Positions 11,901-21,054 of a stretch of DNA of 55,057 bases are shown one piece after another (the stretch's first letter is position 1; every line of letters begins with the position of its first letter). Origin of the DNA: Piromyces finnis (taxonomy: Eukaryota > Neocallimastigomycota > Neocallimastigomycetes > Neocallimastigales > Neocallimastigaceae); assembly GCA_002104945.1 (NCBI GenBank), contig MCFH01000104.1, positions 1-55,057 on the forward strand, read 5' to 3'. The notes under the pieces are model-generated. The model was not told where the DNA came from, did not search any database, and saw nothing but the letters and a program-made list of their open reading frames with translations. Position numbers and translations under genes: made by a program.

Positions 11901-13925
11901 GATGCTAAGATGGCTGCTCAATGTCCAGATGCTTGTCAAGAAGCTGAAGAAAAACCAGTACAAGAAGCTGTTGCTTGTCCATTATGTCTTCACTGTATGA
12001 AATGTGATGCCAAGATGGCTGCTCAATGCCCAGATGCTTGCCAAGAAGAAGAAGAACCAGAACAAGAAGCTGTTCCTTGTCCAGCATGCCTTCATTGTAT
12101 GAAGTGTGAACCAAACTCTGAAATGGCTATCAACTGTCCAGATGCTTGTCAAGAAGAAGAACCAGTACAAGAAGCTGTTGCTTGTCCAAGATGTTACAAG
12201 TGCATGAAGTGTGATGCTAAGATGGCTGCTCAATGTCCAGATGCTTGTCAAGAAGAAGAACCAGTACAAGAAGCTGTTGCTTGCCCATTATGTCTTCACT
12301 GTATGGAATGTGATGCCAAGATGGCTGCTCAATGTCCAGATGCTTGTCAAGAAACTAAAGAACCAGAACAAGAAGCTGTTGCTTGTCCAAGATGTTACAA
12401 GTGCATGAAGTGTGATGCTAAGATGGCTGCTCAATGCCCAGATGCTTGTCAAGAAGAAGAACCAGTACAAGAAGCTGTTGCTTGTCCATTATGTCTTCAT
12501 TGTATGAAGTGTGATGCCAAGATGGCTGCTCAATGTCCAGATGCTTGCCAAGAAGAAGAACCAGAACAAGAAGCTGTTTCTTGTCCAGCATGCCTTCATT
12601 GTATGAAGTGTGAACCAAACTCCGAAATGGCTATCCACTGTCCAGATGCTTGTCAAGAAGCTGAAGAAGAACCAGTACAAGAAGCTGTTGCTTGTCCATT
12701 ATGTCTTCACTGTATGAAATGTGATGCCAAGATGGCTGCTCAATGCCCAGATGCTTGTCAAGAAGAAGAAGAACCAGAACAAGAAGCTGTTCCTTGTCCA
12801 GCATGCCTTCATTGTATGAAGTGTGAACCAAACTCCGAAATGGCTATCCACTGTCCAGATGCTTGTCAAGAAGAAGAACCAGTACAAGAAGCTGTTGCTT
12901 GCCCATTATGTCTTCACTGTATGGAATGTGATGCCAAGATGGCTGCTCAATGCCCAGATGCTTGTCAAGAAACTAAAGAACCAGAACAAGAAGCTGTTGC
13001 TTGTCCAAGATGTTACAAGTGCATGAAGTGTGATGCTAAGATGGCTGCTCAATGCCCAGATGCTTGCCAAGAAGAAGAAGAACCAGTACAAGAAGCTGTT
13101 GCTTGTCCATTATGTCTTCACTGTATGGAATGTGATGCCAAGATGGCTGCTCAATGCCCAGATGCTTGTCAAGAAACTAAAGAACCAGAACAAGAAGCTG
13201 TTGCTTGTCCATTATGTCTTCACTGTATGAAATGTGATGCCAAGATGGCTGCTCAATGCCCAGATGCTTGCCAAGAAGAAGAAGAACCAGTACAAGAAGC
13301 TGTTGCTTGTCCATTATGTCTTCACTGTATGGAATGTGATGCCAAGATGGCTGCTCAATGCCCAGATGCTTGTCAAGAAACTAAAGAACCAGAACAAGAA
13401 GCTGTTGCTTGTCCAAGATGTTACAAGTGCATGAAGTGTGATGCTAAGATGGCTGCTCAATGCCCAGATGCTTGCCAAGAAGAAGAAGAACCAGTACAAG
13501 AAGCTGTTGCTTGTCCATTATGTCTTCACTGTATGGAATGTGATGCCAAGATGGCTGCTCAATGTCCAGATGCTTGCCAAGAAGAAGAACCAGAACAAGA
13601 AGCTGTTGCTTGTCCAAGATGTTACAAGTGCATGAAGTGTGATGCTAAGATGGCTGCTCAATGCCCAGATGCTTGCCAAGAAGAACAAGAAGAACAAATA
13701 GCTTGTCCAAAGTGCTACCACTGTCTTGATTGTGATGCTAAGATGGCTGCTCAATGCCCAGATGCATGCAAACTTAAGAAAACAACAACTATTAAGATCA
13801 AACCAGCCATTAGAACTACTACTATTACCAAAAAAGTTTTATGTCCACTCTGTATCGAATGTATAGATTGTAGAAATAACTCAAACATGGCTAAGAACTG
13901 TAAAAGTGCTTGCAGAAAATTCTAA
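8997..13925 (+). CDS. Giant secreted chitin-binding cysteine-repeat protein
   Basis: A single open frame of 1642 residues. Residues 1-21 are a signal peptide. Residues 24-62 and 95-134 are hevein-type (ChtBD1) chitin-binding domains, each with all eight cysteines including the CC pair, joined by a Thr/Lys/Pro-rich linker. From 147 to 1639 there are 42 cysteine repeats with spacing CX2CX2CX2CX7CX3C (CX9C in five copies), typically CPRCYKCMKCDAKMAAQC followed by PDAC. Acidic Glu/Gln/Pro linkers of about 8-17 residues separate them, except for one Lys/Glu-alternating linker of 47 residues. Three subtypes occur: RCYK/F (25), LCLH (10), ACLH with EPNSEMA (5), plus two divergent terminal copies. 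Lys-Arg pairs at 680-681, 780-781 and 914-915 look like Kex2 sites. The ChtBD1 domains imply binding to chitin. The repeat function is unknown: disulfide-bonded modules (expected outside the cell) or metal binding are both possible. Intronless, and much less AT-rich than its flanks. Confidence 0.93.
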   Translation: MKFSKIALLAISILNVDISLAARCGKDNGLSCPSGYCCSKDGQCGKNETFCGVGCQPNYGLCNALLMTKKPKAIATKAPVTIKPTVKPISNDGTCGPNNGNKVCSNDECCSKFGYCGKGEVYCGSGCQSEFGKCKTETTKQVSNGACPRCYKCMKCDAKMARQCPDACKETEEKKPEEEQIACPRCYKCMKCDAKMARQCPDACKETEEKKPEEEQIACPRCYKCMKCDAKMARQCPDACKETEEKKPEEEQIACPRCYKCMKCDAKMAAQCPDACKETEEKKPEEEQIACPRCYKCMKCDAKMAAQCPDACKETEEKKPEEEQIACPRCYKCMKCDAKMAAQCPDACKETEEKKPEEEQIACPRCYKCMKCDAKMAAQCPDACKETEEKKPEEEQIACPRCYKCMKCDAKMARQCPDACKETEEKKPEEEQIACPRCYKCMKCDAKMAAQCPDACKETEEKKPEEEQIACPACLHCMKCEPNSEMAIHCPDACQEAEEEQEEEQIACPRCYKCMKCDAKMARQCPDACKETEEKKPEEEQIACPRCYKCMKCDAKMAAQCPDACKETEEKKPEEEQIACPACLHCMKCEPNSEMAIHCPDACQEAEEEQEEEQIACPRCYKCMKCDAKMARQCPDACKETGKKNEKSEKKDEKKDEKSEKKIEKNNEKTEKKNEKKKEKREFFGCPRCFKCMKCDAKMALQCPDACQDEQEQIACPRCYKCMKCDAKMAAQCPDACQETKEPEQEAVACPRCYKCMKCDAKMAAQCPDACQDAEEKIEKRGIFGCPRCYKCMKCDAKMAAQCPDACQDEQEQIACPRCYKCMKCDAKMAAQCPDACQETKEPVQEAVACPLCLHCMECDAKMAAQCPDACQETKEPKQEAVACPRCYKCMKCDAKMAAQCPDACQDVEGKIEKRGLFDLFACPRCYKCMKCDAKMARQCPDACQDAEEKKPEQEAVACPRCYKCMKCDAKMAAQCPDACQEAEEKPVQEAVACPLCLHCMKCDAKMAAQCPDACQEEEEPEQEAVPCPACLHCMKCEPNSEMAINCPDACQEEEPVQEAVACPRCYKCMKCDAKMAAQCPDACQEEEPVQEAVACPLCLHCMECDAKMAAQCPDACQETKEPEQEAVACPRCYKCMKCDAKMAAQCPDACQEEEPVQEAVACPLCLHCMKCDAKMAAQCPDACQEEEPEQEAVSCPACLHCMKCEPNSEMAIHCPDACQEAEEEPVQEAVACPLCLHCMKCDAKMAAQCPDACQEEEEPEQEAVPCPACLHCMKCEPNSEMAIHCPDACQEEEPVQEAVACPLCLHCMECDAKMAAQCPDACQETKEPEQEAVACPRCYKCMKCDAKMAAQCPDACQEEEEPVQEAVACPLCLHCMECDAKMAAQCPDACQETKEPEQEAVACPLCLHCMKCDAKMAAQCPDACQEEEEPVQEAVACPLCLHCMECDAKMAAQCPDACQETKEPEQEAVACPRCYKCMKCDAKMAAQCPDACQEEEEPVQEAVACPLCLHCMECDAKMAAQCPDACQEEEPEQEAVACPRCYKCMKCDAKMAAQCPDACQEEQEEQIACPKCYHCLDCDAKMAAQCPDACKLKKTTTIKIKPAIRTTTITKKVLCPLCIECIDCRNNSNMAKNCKSACRKF
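9435..13914 (+). repeat. In-gene tandem repeat (42 units, period about 90-111 bp)
   Basis: DNA-level view of the Cys repeats. Units 1-9 are a nearly perfect 108 bp tandem. A 37-codon ACLH unit appears after unit 9 and again after unit 12. The second half alternates RCYK and LCLH cassettes in higher-order blocks of roughly 200 bp. The last two units (from about 13705) are the most divergent, as expected if internal units are homogenised by unequal exchange. Confidence 0.9.
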
Positions 13926-14329
13926 GAAATTTAAAAGTTATAAATTTAGAATTTAATATCTTAAATATTAAATTTTATTAAATATAGAATAAGTGATAAT
14001 ATAACTTTATTTTTAATTATTGATTTTATATAAAAAAAGTTTTACAATAATTAAAACATTAAAAAATAAAAAAAAAAAAAGAAATAAAAACTAAAAAAAA
14101 AAAAATTAAAAAGAAATATAAATAATATTTAAAAGTAATTATAAATATAAATAATAAGAAATATAAATAATATTTAAAAGTAATTATAAATATAAATAAT
14201 AAACATAAATAATAAATATAAAATAAATATTAAATTATTTGTAATATATGAATTTTTTTTTTTTTTTTTTTTTTAATTTTTTATATTAAAAGAAATATTA
14301 GTATTAATTAACGTGTATCTCTGTAAATC
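13926..14329. other. Short AT-rich spacer
   Basis: Downstream region of the Cys-repeat gene. It contains a roughly 50 bp direct repeat (aagaaatataaataatattt near 14111 and 14158) and a T run at about 14252. Nothing coding was seen before the LINE fragment begins. Confidence 0.6.
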
Positions 14330-15368
14330 AATTATGTTATGAATACCCAGAGTTTGCCTATGGCTTCTACTGGGTATTGAAAGCAAGAAGCGGATATAAG
14401 TTGGATGCTAGAGTTGCCAAAGCTGCTAAATTTGTTGATCCAGTTTGTCCTAACTACTGTCCATGCTGCAAGTGTGGTGTTCAAAGTATTAAACATTGGT
14501 TATTAGATTGTCCAACATTTAGAGATATCCGTATTAAACATTATGATTCTATAGTCCATCTATTAAATTTTTTCAGTCAACGTATTTCCAATAGTCCTAT
14601 CAATAATAATGAAATTGATAATGTCAGCAGAGATAGCAATAACAGTAATAGTAATAGTAACAATAGTAATAATAACAATAGTAATAATAACAATAGTAGT
14701 AATAGAAATAATAATATTAGTAATGATAGCAATAGTGATGATAATAATTCTAATTTAGATAGTAATTTAGTTAATGATAGTAATAGTTCTAATAATCCGG
14801 TGAATATTAATGTGTATGATTATTCTAGTGTGTGCAGTAAAATATTTAAATTCCTTCTTGGGGGAAGAAGTTTTAACAATATTAATTACAATTCAAGGGA
14901 ATGGAAAGAACTTTGTAAGCGTCAGATTCAATCTGGTACTAACGAAGAAACACCATTCTTGACGGTAACCGCGGAACTTCTAACCAAAATCATGCCTTTT
15001 GCTATTGGCCAGCAATGGTCAATGTTCAAAAGGTTTGAAGCAACATCCAAGAGCGTCAATGTTGAAGAAACAGTAAGACAGGCCAGGAGGGCCAGCGCAA
15101 CCAATGGAGATCATAATTTTGTTCCATGACAAAATTTTGATCTTTGGCTCGGTGTCCCATTGGAAGTCAAATACAAATATTATACTTTAGTATGATAGTG
15201 GCTTTCTTACTTTAATTAAAATTACTAGAATACATTATACCCAATTTTTATTCATTTGTGTTTATTTAAACATATTTTTTTTTATTTTTATTTTTATTTT
15301 TAATTTTTTTTATTACATGTATTATAATTTTAATTAAATTAATAATAAAGTTTAAAATATTTGATGCC

Positions 15369-15410
<42 letters not shown>
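14330..15410 (+). mobile_element. 5'-truncated LINE copy with poly(A) tail
   Basis: From about 14330 this matches the last fifth of the LINE at 43094-48937, on the opposite strand. The match includes the same zinc-knuckle region, the Asn/Ser tract, the C-terminal domain, a 3' UTR of the same layout ending in gatgccgtt, and then a 39-base A tract (15372-15410). Differences from the full copy are few, so the insertion is recent. The abrupt 5' start inside the coding sequence is the usual outcome of incomplete target-primed reverse transcription. I did not find a convincing target-site duplication. Confidence 0.92.
14332..15129 (+). pseudogene. C-terminal fragment of LINE reverse transcriptase protein
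   Basis: Open in frame from the truncation point to a TGA at 15127-15129, about 265 codons. There is no ATG near the beginning, and the first listed start would be a TTG at 14377. It carries the Cys/His knuckle (CPCCKCG, then HWLLDC), a tract of Asn and Ser, and the conserved tail with FLLGGRSF and REWKELCKRQI. The endonuclease and reverse transcriptase parts are absent, so it cannot support transposition by itself. The frame is undamaged, which also argues for recent insertion. Confidence 0.9.
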
Positions 15411-15414
<4 letters not shown>

Positions 15415-15550
15415 TTCTAATTTCTAATGGTCATTGCTTATCAAAATCATACCTTATATTATTAATCAATTAATAGGCATTGCTGAAGAATCGATAAAAC
15501 AGGGTTGAGCCAGTGCAATCAATACCGATTATAATTTTGTCTTTTAGTTT
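15411..15550 (+). mobile_element. Decayed LINE 3' remnant
   Basis: 15476-15545 aligns loosely with the end of the LINE coding region: gaagaa near the start, then ag(c/g)cca(g)tgcaa, ccgat(t)ataattttgt. There are many substitutions and no open frame. It lies directly beyond the poly(A) tail of the younger copy, so the young copy may have landed in or beside an older relative. Confidence 0.5.
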
Positions 15551-15555
15551 AATTT

Positions 15556-15627
15556 GATCTTGTTCTTTAGTTTTATTGAAATCTAAATCATGATCTTGTC
15601 CTTTAGTTTTATTGAAAGCTAAATCAT
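15556..15627. repeat. 36 bp direct repeat, two copies
   Basis: Two copies of a 36 bp unit beginning gatcttgt at 15556 and 15592, followed by ctttagttttattgaaa. They differ at two positions. Confidence 0.8.
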
Positions 15628-15770
15628 AATTTTTGTTAAATCAAAGAAAGTTTAAAGAGGTATATTTGAAGAATTCATTAATATGGATCCTGTCTTCAAA
15701 CCATCCTAATATTTTTTTTACAGTCTTATTGACGAAATCACATCTAATAAAACAAAATATTAATCTAGAA

Positions 15771-15820
15771 AAGATGCATATTATTTTGGAGGCCCGACTT
15801 GGGGGTCCAAAATGCATCTT
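15771..15820. repeat. Imperfect 50 bp inverted repeat
   Basis: Arms aagatgcat and atgcatctt enclose a second pair, attttgga/tccaaaat, and a G/C-rich apex, with a 3-base bulge in the left arm. It is unusually GC-rich for this region. It resembles, weakly, the hairpins at 29270 and 29456, which also contain gatgcat. Confidence 0.6.
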
Positions 15821-16534
15821 TATAATTATATATTGATATTACGGGATCCTAAATCGTTTTATATTTAATATGTTAAAATAATATAGCATAAATGCCATTT
15901 AATATATATATATTTTCGGTATGTATTGAAATTCCTTCTTTTTTTTATTTTTTTTATTTTTTCTAAATTAAATCTTATTAATTTAATATTTTTTACAATT
16001 TGTCCAAACAACTATAAAATATAAAAATTATGTAATTTTTTTTTTTTTTTTTTGATATTTGAGAATATGTTTATTTTGTTAATAGAAGGAATTTTAATTT
16101 ATTAAAGAAATAATTGTGTGGAAAATATATTTAATATTGGCTTTTTTCTTTTTCTTTTTTTCCTTTTTTTAAATTCTCTACATCTCATCATCTATATTTT
16201 TAATTTACTTTCTTAATGTTTTTTGTAAAAAACCTTATATATATATATTCTATATAATTAAAGTTTATGAAATACACTATTTTTTAAATAATTAATACTA
16301 ATAAAGTTTATTTAATATTTGTCATCTGTCTATCCATGTATATATTTATATATAAATTTTTTTAATTTGATATTTTAAGTTTTACAAAAAAAAGATTAAT
16401 AGAACACATTTTAATATATGATTAAAAGAAAATCTTTTAAGTTTTTATTTTAATTTATCTCTCTTTTTTCATAAAGAAAATTTATAATTTTTAAAGATGT
16501 ATTTTAAATTCTTTTTATACCATATTAATATATA

Positions 16535-16622
16535 AAATATAACAATAATTAGTTAAAACAATCATTTTTAATATAATAAAATATAACAATAATTAGTTAA
16601 AACAATCATTTTTAATATAATA
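16535..16622. repeat. 44 bp tandem duplication
   Basis: Two adjacent copies of a unit containing ataacaataattagttaaa and caatcatttttaatataata, in the upstream region of the ABCC gene. Confidence 0.85.
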
Positions 16623-16647
16623 CTACTACTACTACTACTACTACTAC

Positions 16648-16701
<54 letters not shown>
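16619..16701. repeat. (TAC)n(TAA)n microsatellite
   Basis: About ten TAC triplets followed by about seventeen TAA triplets. On the minus strand this reads as poly-Ser/poly-Tyr, which explains a spurious open frame there. Confidence 0.9.
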
Positions 16702-16830
16702 TGTTTTTAAGCAATATAATAATTAAAACATGATAAATTGATATATATAAATACATGTATATATATAGAAGAAAAAACGTCATTTACAAAAATATTCAGA
16801 AAAAGGTTCAAAAAATAAAATAATAATAAT

Positions 16831-19800
16831 ATGCTATTTAACAGAAAAAAAAAAATAATTCCGGTTCCGGAACAACCTTCAGAGAGTCCATATAACAGTG
16901 CATCTTTCTTTTCAAAAATAACATATTCTTGGGAAAATAAATTATTTAGAATTGGTTACAATAGACCTTTACAACCTAACGATATCTATCTTTTACCATA
17001 TCAATTTAAAGAAGAAAATAATGAAAAAAAGTTTTATCATTATTGGAACGAACAAAAAAATATACAGGGAATACCAAGAAGTATATTTAAATGTATGTGG
17101 AAAATATATGGCAATAGTTTTATAATTGCTGGTATTTTAAAACTTATATCTGATATTTCCAGTTTAGTTACACCTATTTTTCTAGAATTATTATTAAATT
17201 TTCTGGAAGATTTTCAAAATGAAAGTTCAATAACGCAGTTACCAATCGAGAATTCTTCAACTATTTCATCTAAATCATGGCAGGAAATATTAAACCCTTA
17301 CATGGGATGGATTTATATTAGTTTAATTTTTATATGTCAATTAATTTATACATTGTGTGGAAATTATTTTTCTAGTATGGTTTTAGACATTGGTCTTTCA
17401 ATATATTCTACCATCAATGGAATTATCTACAATAAAACTCTTCGCCTTACAAATAAGGAAATGCAAAGCATTGGAGGTGGTAAAATTGTAAATATTATGT
17501 CCACTGATTCTTATCGTATATGGCAGCTCTCAGTCTACGGTCATTATATATGGAGTAGCCCTCTTCAACTTTTTATAATTCAGGCCTTATTAATACGATC
17601 TCTTGGTATTTGGTCATTTATTGGTTTATCTATATTTCTTTTTATTATTCCAATTCAATTGCTTGTGATGAAAATATTAATTTCTCTTCGAAAAAAAACA
17701 GCAAATTTAACCGATGAACGTGTTAAGAAAACACAAGAGGTAATTGGTAATATTCGTATCATTAAATATTTTGGTTGGGAAAAAATATTTCAAAGTATTA
17801 TCTTTAAACTTAGAGACAAGGAATTAAAACTTACAAAATATAGCATTATTACCAATTCAATAACTACAGCAGTTTTTAATGTAATTCCTTTTTTTGCTAG
17901 TGCTCTTACTTTTATTGCTTATTCTGCAAATGGTAATATTCTCACAGCTGCAAAAGTTTTTTCTTGTCATGCTTTATTTAATAAGCTTTGTAATCCACTT
18001 ACAAGTCTCTCTACTACATTTAATCAATTTACCAATGGTATTATTGGTTTGAAACGAGCCTCTTACATTATGAACGGTAAAGAGCTTGATAATTTAACAG
18101 AAATAAATCCTATGGCTGAGTTTGGCGTTTCTATTAGGAATGGAAATTTTAATTGGGAAGCCGGAAGACCAGAAGATATTCTTGAAAAAAGTAATAGAGA
18201 AAAAAAACTTAGGCATACGAATAACAAATTGAAAAAAAGACATCAGGAAGAAGAGAAACAAAGTGCATTAAAAATTGAAATGTCAAAGAGACGTCGTTAT
18301 AGTCAAGTTGAATCTCTTTGCAAAGATAATACTGATATCGTTGCGGATAGCAATAATTTAAATGGTGCTATTGCAACAGATGATATGCTTGATCAATCAA
18401 ATAATAATGATAATAATGGATTTTTTGAAAATGTATTAAAATCATTAAATTCTTTTTGTCTTCAAGATATTAATCTTTGTATAAAGAAAGGCTCCTTAAC
18501 AGCTATTGTTGGTGGTGTTGGTAGTGGAAAATCTTCATTAATTAATGCAATAATTGGTGAAATGAAGCAAGAATCAGGTCGTGTTATTATTGGTGGTTCC
18601 TATAGTTATTGTTCACAGAAAGCATGGATTCGTAATGCAAATATTCGTGACAATATTATATTAGGTAAACCGTTTGATAAGACTCGTTACGATGCAGCAG
18701 TTAAATGTTGTGCATTACGTAAAGACTTCCGAATTCTTTCTAATGGAGATATGACTGAATTAGTTGAAGGAGGTGCTAATCTTTCTGGTGGTCAAAAACA
18801 ACGTATTAATTTAGCAAGAGCAGTTTATGATAACAGTGATATTGTTTTTATGGATGATCCATTATCTGCAGTGGATGCCCATGTTAGTCGTTTTCTTTTT
18901 GATAAATGTATAAACGGTGCTCTAGCTAAAAAAACAAGAATCCTTGTCACACATCAACTTCATCTTCTCTCAAAAGTGGACTATATTGTTGTTATGAAGA
19001 ATGGTCGTATTGAGGAACAAGGACAATATAAGGAGCTTTTAATTAAAAATGGTGAACTAGCTCGATTATTGAAAGTCTCGGGTGATAATGAAAGCGAAAC
19101 TAAAGAAAATTACGAAGAATCGTTGGATATTTCAACTATTTCAGATAGTGATATTACCAAATGTGAATTTGATAGTAGTGAAAGTATTGCTAGTAGTATA
19201 AGTGAGGAAGATAATAAGAAGCCTGTTCAAGGTATTATTTCTCAAGAAGAAAGACCTACTGGATCAATAAAAACTAAAGTATATAATAACTATATTAAAG
19301 CCAGTGGTGGATATATTGTATGTATATTCATATTATTATTAGTTGGATTGACTCAAATAATAAAATTAGGTAGTGATACTTGGTTAGTGTATTGGACAGA
19401 GGATACTTTAGGTATGAAGACAAATGATTACATTCTTATTTATTTATTTTGGAATCTTGGTCAAACAATTGTAATTTTTATCTACTATGTTGTTATGGCA
19501 AATGTAGGCATTAAGGCTTCTAAGAGGGTACATAACAATGCAATTGATAGAGTACTGAAAGCACCCATCTTTTTCTTTGATTCTAATCCATTAGGCCGTA
19601 TTATAAATCGGTTTTCCATGGATCAAGACTCACTAGATAATAATTTATTTCCTACTTTACAAGTATTTTTAACTGGTTTTGGCTCTACTTTTTCTACTTT
19701 AGCTTTAATGCTCTATGCCTCCCCTATTTTAGGTGTAGCCGTGGTTCCCTTGCTTATTATTTATTACTTTATTCAACTATTGTATCGTCATACCAATCGT

Positions 19801-21054
19801 GAATTAAAGCGTCTTGATGCTTTGAAGAGATCACCCATTTACAATCACCTGTCTGAAACAATTAATGGTTTATCTACTATTCGTTCTTACCATGAACAAG
19901 AACATTTAATCAAACATAATCAATATTTAATTAATGAAAATAATCGTCCCACTCACCTTATACTAACTGCCGAGAGATGGATGAAAGTTCGTTTAGAATT
20001 AATTGGATCATTTTTAGTCTTACTTAATGGTTGTGCTGGGATGCTTTTAAAGGATTCTCTTTCTATATCTTTATTAGGTTTAAGTTTATCATATGCTATT
20101 CAATTAACATCTAATCTTAACACTTCCGTTCGTAATCTCTGTAAAACGGAAGTATATATGAATTCAGCCGAACGTCTTCTTCATTATGCTGAAGAAATAA
20201 AAATAGAAAAACAGGATGGTAAGGATGCACCACTAGGTTGGCCAACTCATGGGAAAGTTGAAATCAAAAATTTAACTATGAGTTATGCACCATTCCTACC
20301 ACCAACTATTCGTAATGTTTCTTTAAATATTAATTCTCATGAAAAAATTGGTATAGTTGGTCGAACAGGTGCTGGTAAATCTAGTATTATTATGAATCTT
20401 TTCCGAATGGTAGAACCTGAATTAGGTTCATTCGTTGCTATTGATGATATATCCATTCTTGATATGAAACTATCTAATCTTCGAAAAAATATTTCAATTA
20501 TTCCACAAGAACCTGTTCTCTTCTCTGGTACTATTCGTTTCAATATGGACCCACTTAATGAGCATACAGATAATGAAATTTGGAATGCATTAGAAAATTC
20601 TGGTGTGAAGGAATTAGTTATGAATATGGAAAATAAACTAGAAGCAGAGGTTTTATGTCATGGAGAAAATTTTAGTGTAGGTCAACGACAATTATTATGT
20701 TTAGCACGTGCAATGATTCGCAATAGTCATGTTATTATTTTGGACGAAGCTACTGCTTCATGTGATATTGAAACGGATTCTATTATTCAGAAAGCACTTC
20801 GTAATCATTTTAATGAATCAACAATAATAACAGTTGCACATCGTCTTAATACAATTATTGATTATGATAGAATTTTAGTGCTGGATAAAGGGGAGTTAAT
20901 TGAATATGATTCACCAAAAAATTTACTTTTTAAGTATAATTCAAATCAAGAATTAACTCCAATTCATAATACTGAATTTTCTAAATTAGTTGATGAAACT
21001 GGTGTAAGCAATTCTGAATTATTGAGACAAATGGCACTCTATAAAAAAATATAA
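16831..21054 (+). CDS. ABCC-type (MRP/Yor1-like) full ABC transporter
   Basis: 1407 residues in one exon, with the order TMD1-NBD1-TMD2-NBD2 and no extra N-terminal TMD0. Its opening (SFFSKITYSW, then NRPLQPNDIYLLP) is typical of short ABCC exporters. NBD1 has Walker A GGVGSGKSS from 561, signature LSGGQ at 651-655 and Walker B ending in D675 followed by Asp rather than Glu, as is usual for the first ABCC site. NBD2 has Walker A GRTGAGKSS from 1177, signature FSVGQ at 1281-1285, Walker B D1305 with catalytic E1306, and H-loop H1337. The ATPase machinery is therefore complete for this family. Likely role: export of conjugated organic anions or drugs across the plasma or vacuolar membrane; the substrate is not predictable. 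A Ser/Asn/Lys-rich insert (about 450-530) precedes NBD1. It is convergent with a degenerate, intron-rich paralogue at 22578-27471. Confidence 0.95.
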   Translation: MLFNRKKKIIPVPEQPSESPYNSASFFSKITYSWENKLFRIGYNRPLQPNDIYLLPYQFKEENNEKKFYHYWNEQKNIQGIPRSIFKCMWKIYGNSFIIAGILKLISDISSLVTPIFLELLLNFLEDFQNESSITQLPIENSSTISSKSWQEILNPYMGWIYISLIFICQLIYTLCGNYFSSMVLDIGLSIYSTINGIIYNKTLRLTNKEMQSIGGGKIVNIMSTDSYRIWQLSVYGHYIWSSPLQLFIIQALLIRSLGIWSFIGLSIFLFIIPIQLLVMKILISLRKKTANLTDERVKKTQEVIGNIRIIKYFGWEKIFQSIIFKLRDKELKLTKYSIITNSITTAVFNVIPFFASALTFIAYSANGNILTAAKVFSCHALFNKLCNPLTSLSTTFNQFTNGIIGLKRASYIMNGKELDNLTEINPMAEFGVSIRNGNFNWEAGRPEDILEKSNREKKLRHTNNKLKKRHQEEEKQSALKIEMSKRRRYSQVESLCKDNTDIVADSNNLNGAIATDDMLDQSNNNDNNGFFENVLKSLNSFCLQDINLCIKKGSLTAIVGGVGSGKSSLINAIIGEMKQESGRVIIGGSYSYCSQKAWIRNANIRDNIILGKPFDKTRYDAAVKCCALRKDFRILSNGDMTELVEGGANLSGGQKQRINLARAVYDNSDIVFMDDPLSAVDAHVSRFLFDKCINGALAKKTRILVTHQLHLLSKVDYIVVMKNGRIEEQGQYKELLIKNGELARLLKVSGDNESETKENYEESLDISTISDSDITKCEFDSSESIASSISEEDNKKPVQGIISQEERPTGSIKTKVYNNYIKASGGYIVCIFILLLVGLTQIIKLGSDTWLVYWTEDTLGMKTNDYILIYLFWNLGQTIVIFIYYVVMANVGIKASKRVHNNAIDRVLKAPIFFFDSNPLGRIINRFSMDQDSLDNNLFPTLQVFLTGFGSTFSTLALMLYASPILGVAVVPLLIIYYFIQLLYRHTNRELKRLDALKRSPIYNHLSETINGLSTIRSYHEQEHLIKHNQYLINENNRPTHLILTAERWMKVRLELIGSFLVLLNGCAGMLLKDSLSISLLGLSLSYAIQLTSNLNTSVRNLCKTEVYMNSAERLLHYAEEIKIEKQDGKDAPLGWPTHGKVEIKNLTMSYAPFLPPTIRNVSLNINSHEKIGIVGRTGAGKSSIIMNLFRMVEPELGSFVAIDDISILDMKLSNLRKNISIIPQEPVLFSGTIRFNMDPLNEHTDNEIWNALENSGVKELVMNMENKLEAEVLCHGENFSVGQRQLLCLARAMIRNSHVIILDEATASCDIETDSIIQKALRNHFNESTIITVAHRLNTIIDYDRILVLDKGELIEYDSPKNLLFKYNSNQELTPIHNTEFSKLVDETGVSNSELLRQMALYKKI

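Larger units (their letters stand above)
15821..16830. other. Intergenic region upstream of the ABCC gene
   Basis: AT-rich sequence with several T runs. The 44 bp duplication and the TAC/TAA microsatellite listed below lie just upstream of the start codon at 16831, so they fall in the promoter or 5' UTR. No coding frame of interest was seen. Confidence 0.5.

Noticed and set aside
9435-13914. CRISPR-like or satellite array
   Set aside because: The repeat is in frame, protein-coding throughout, and has codon-level variation. There are no unique spacers, and the organism is a eukaryote.
15633-15836. 67-codon plus-strand frame
   Set aside because: Runs through the imperfect inverted repeat at 15771 and has no protein-like conservation that I can see.
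16568-16783. Poly-Tyr/poly-Ser minus-strand protein
   Set aside because: Translation of the TAC/TAA microsatellite.
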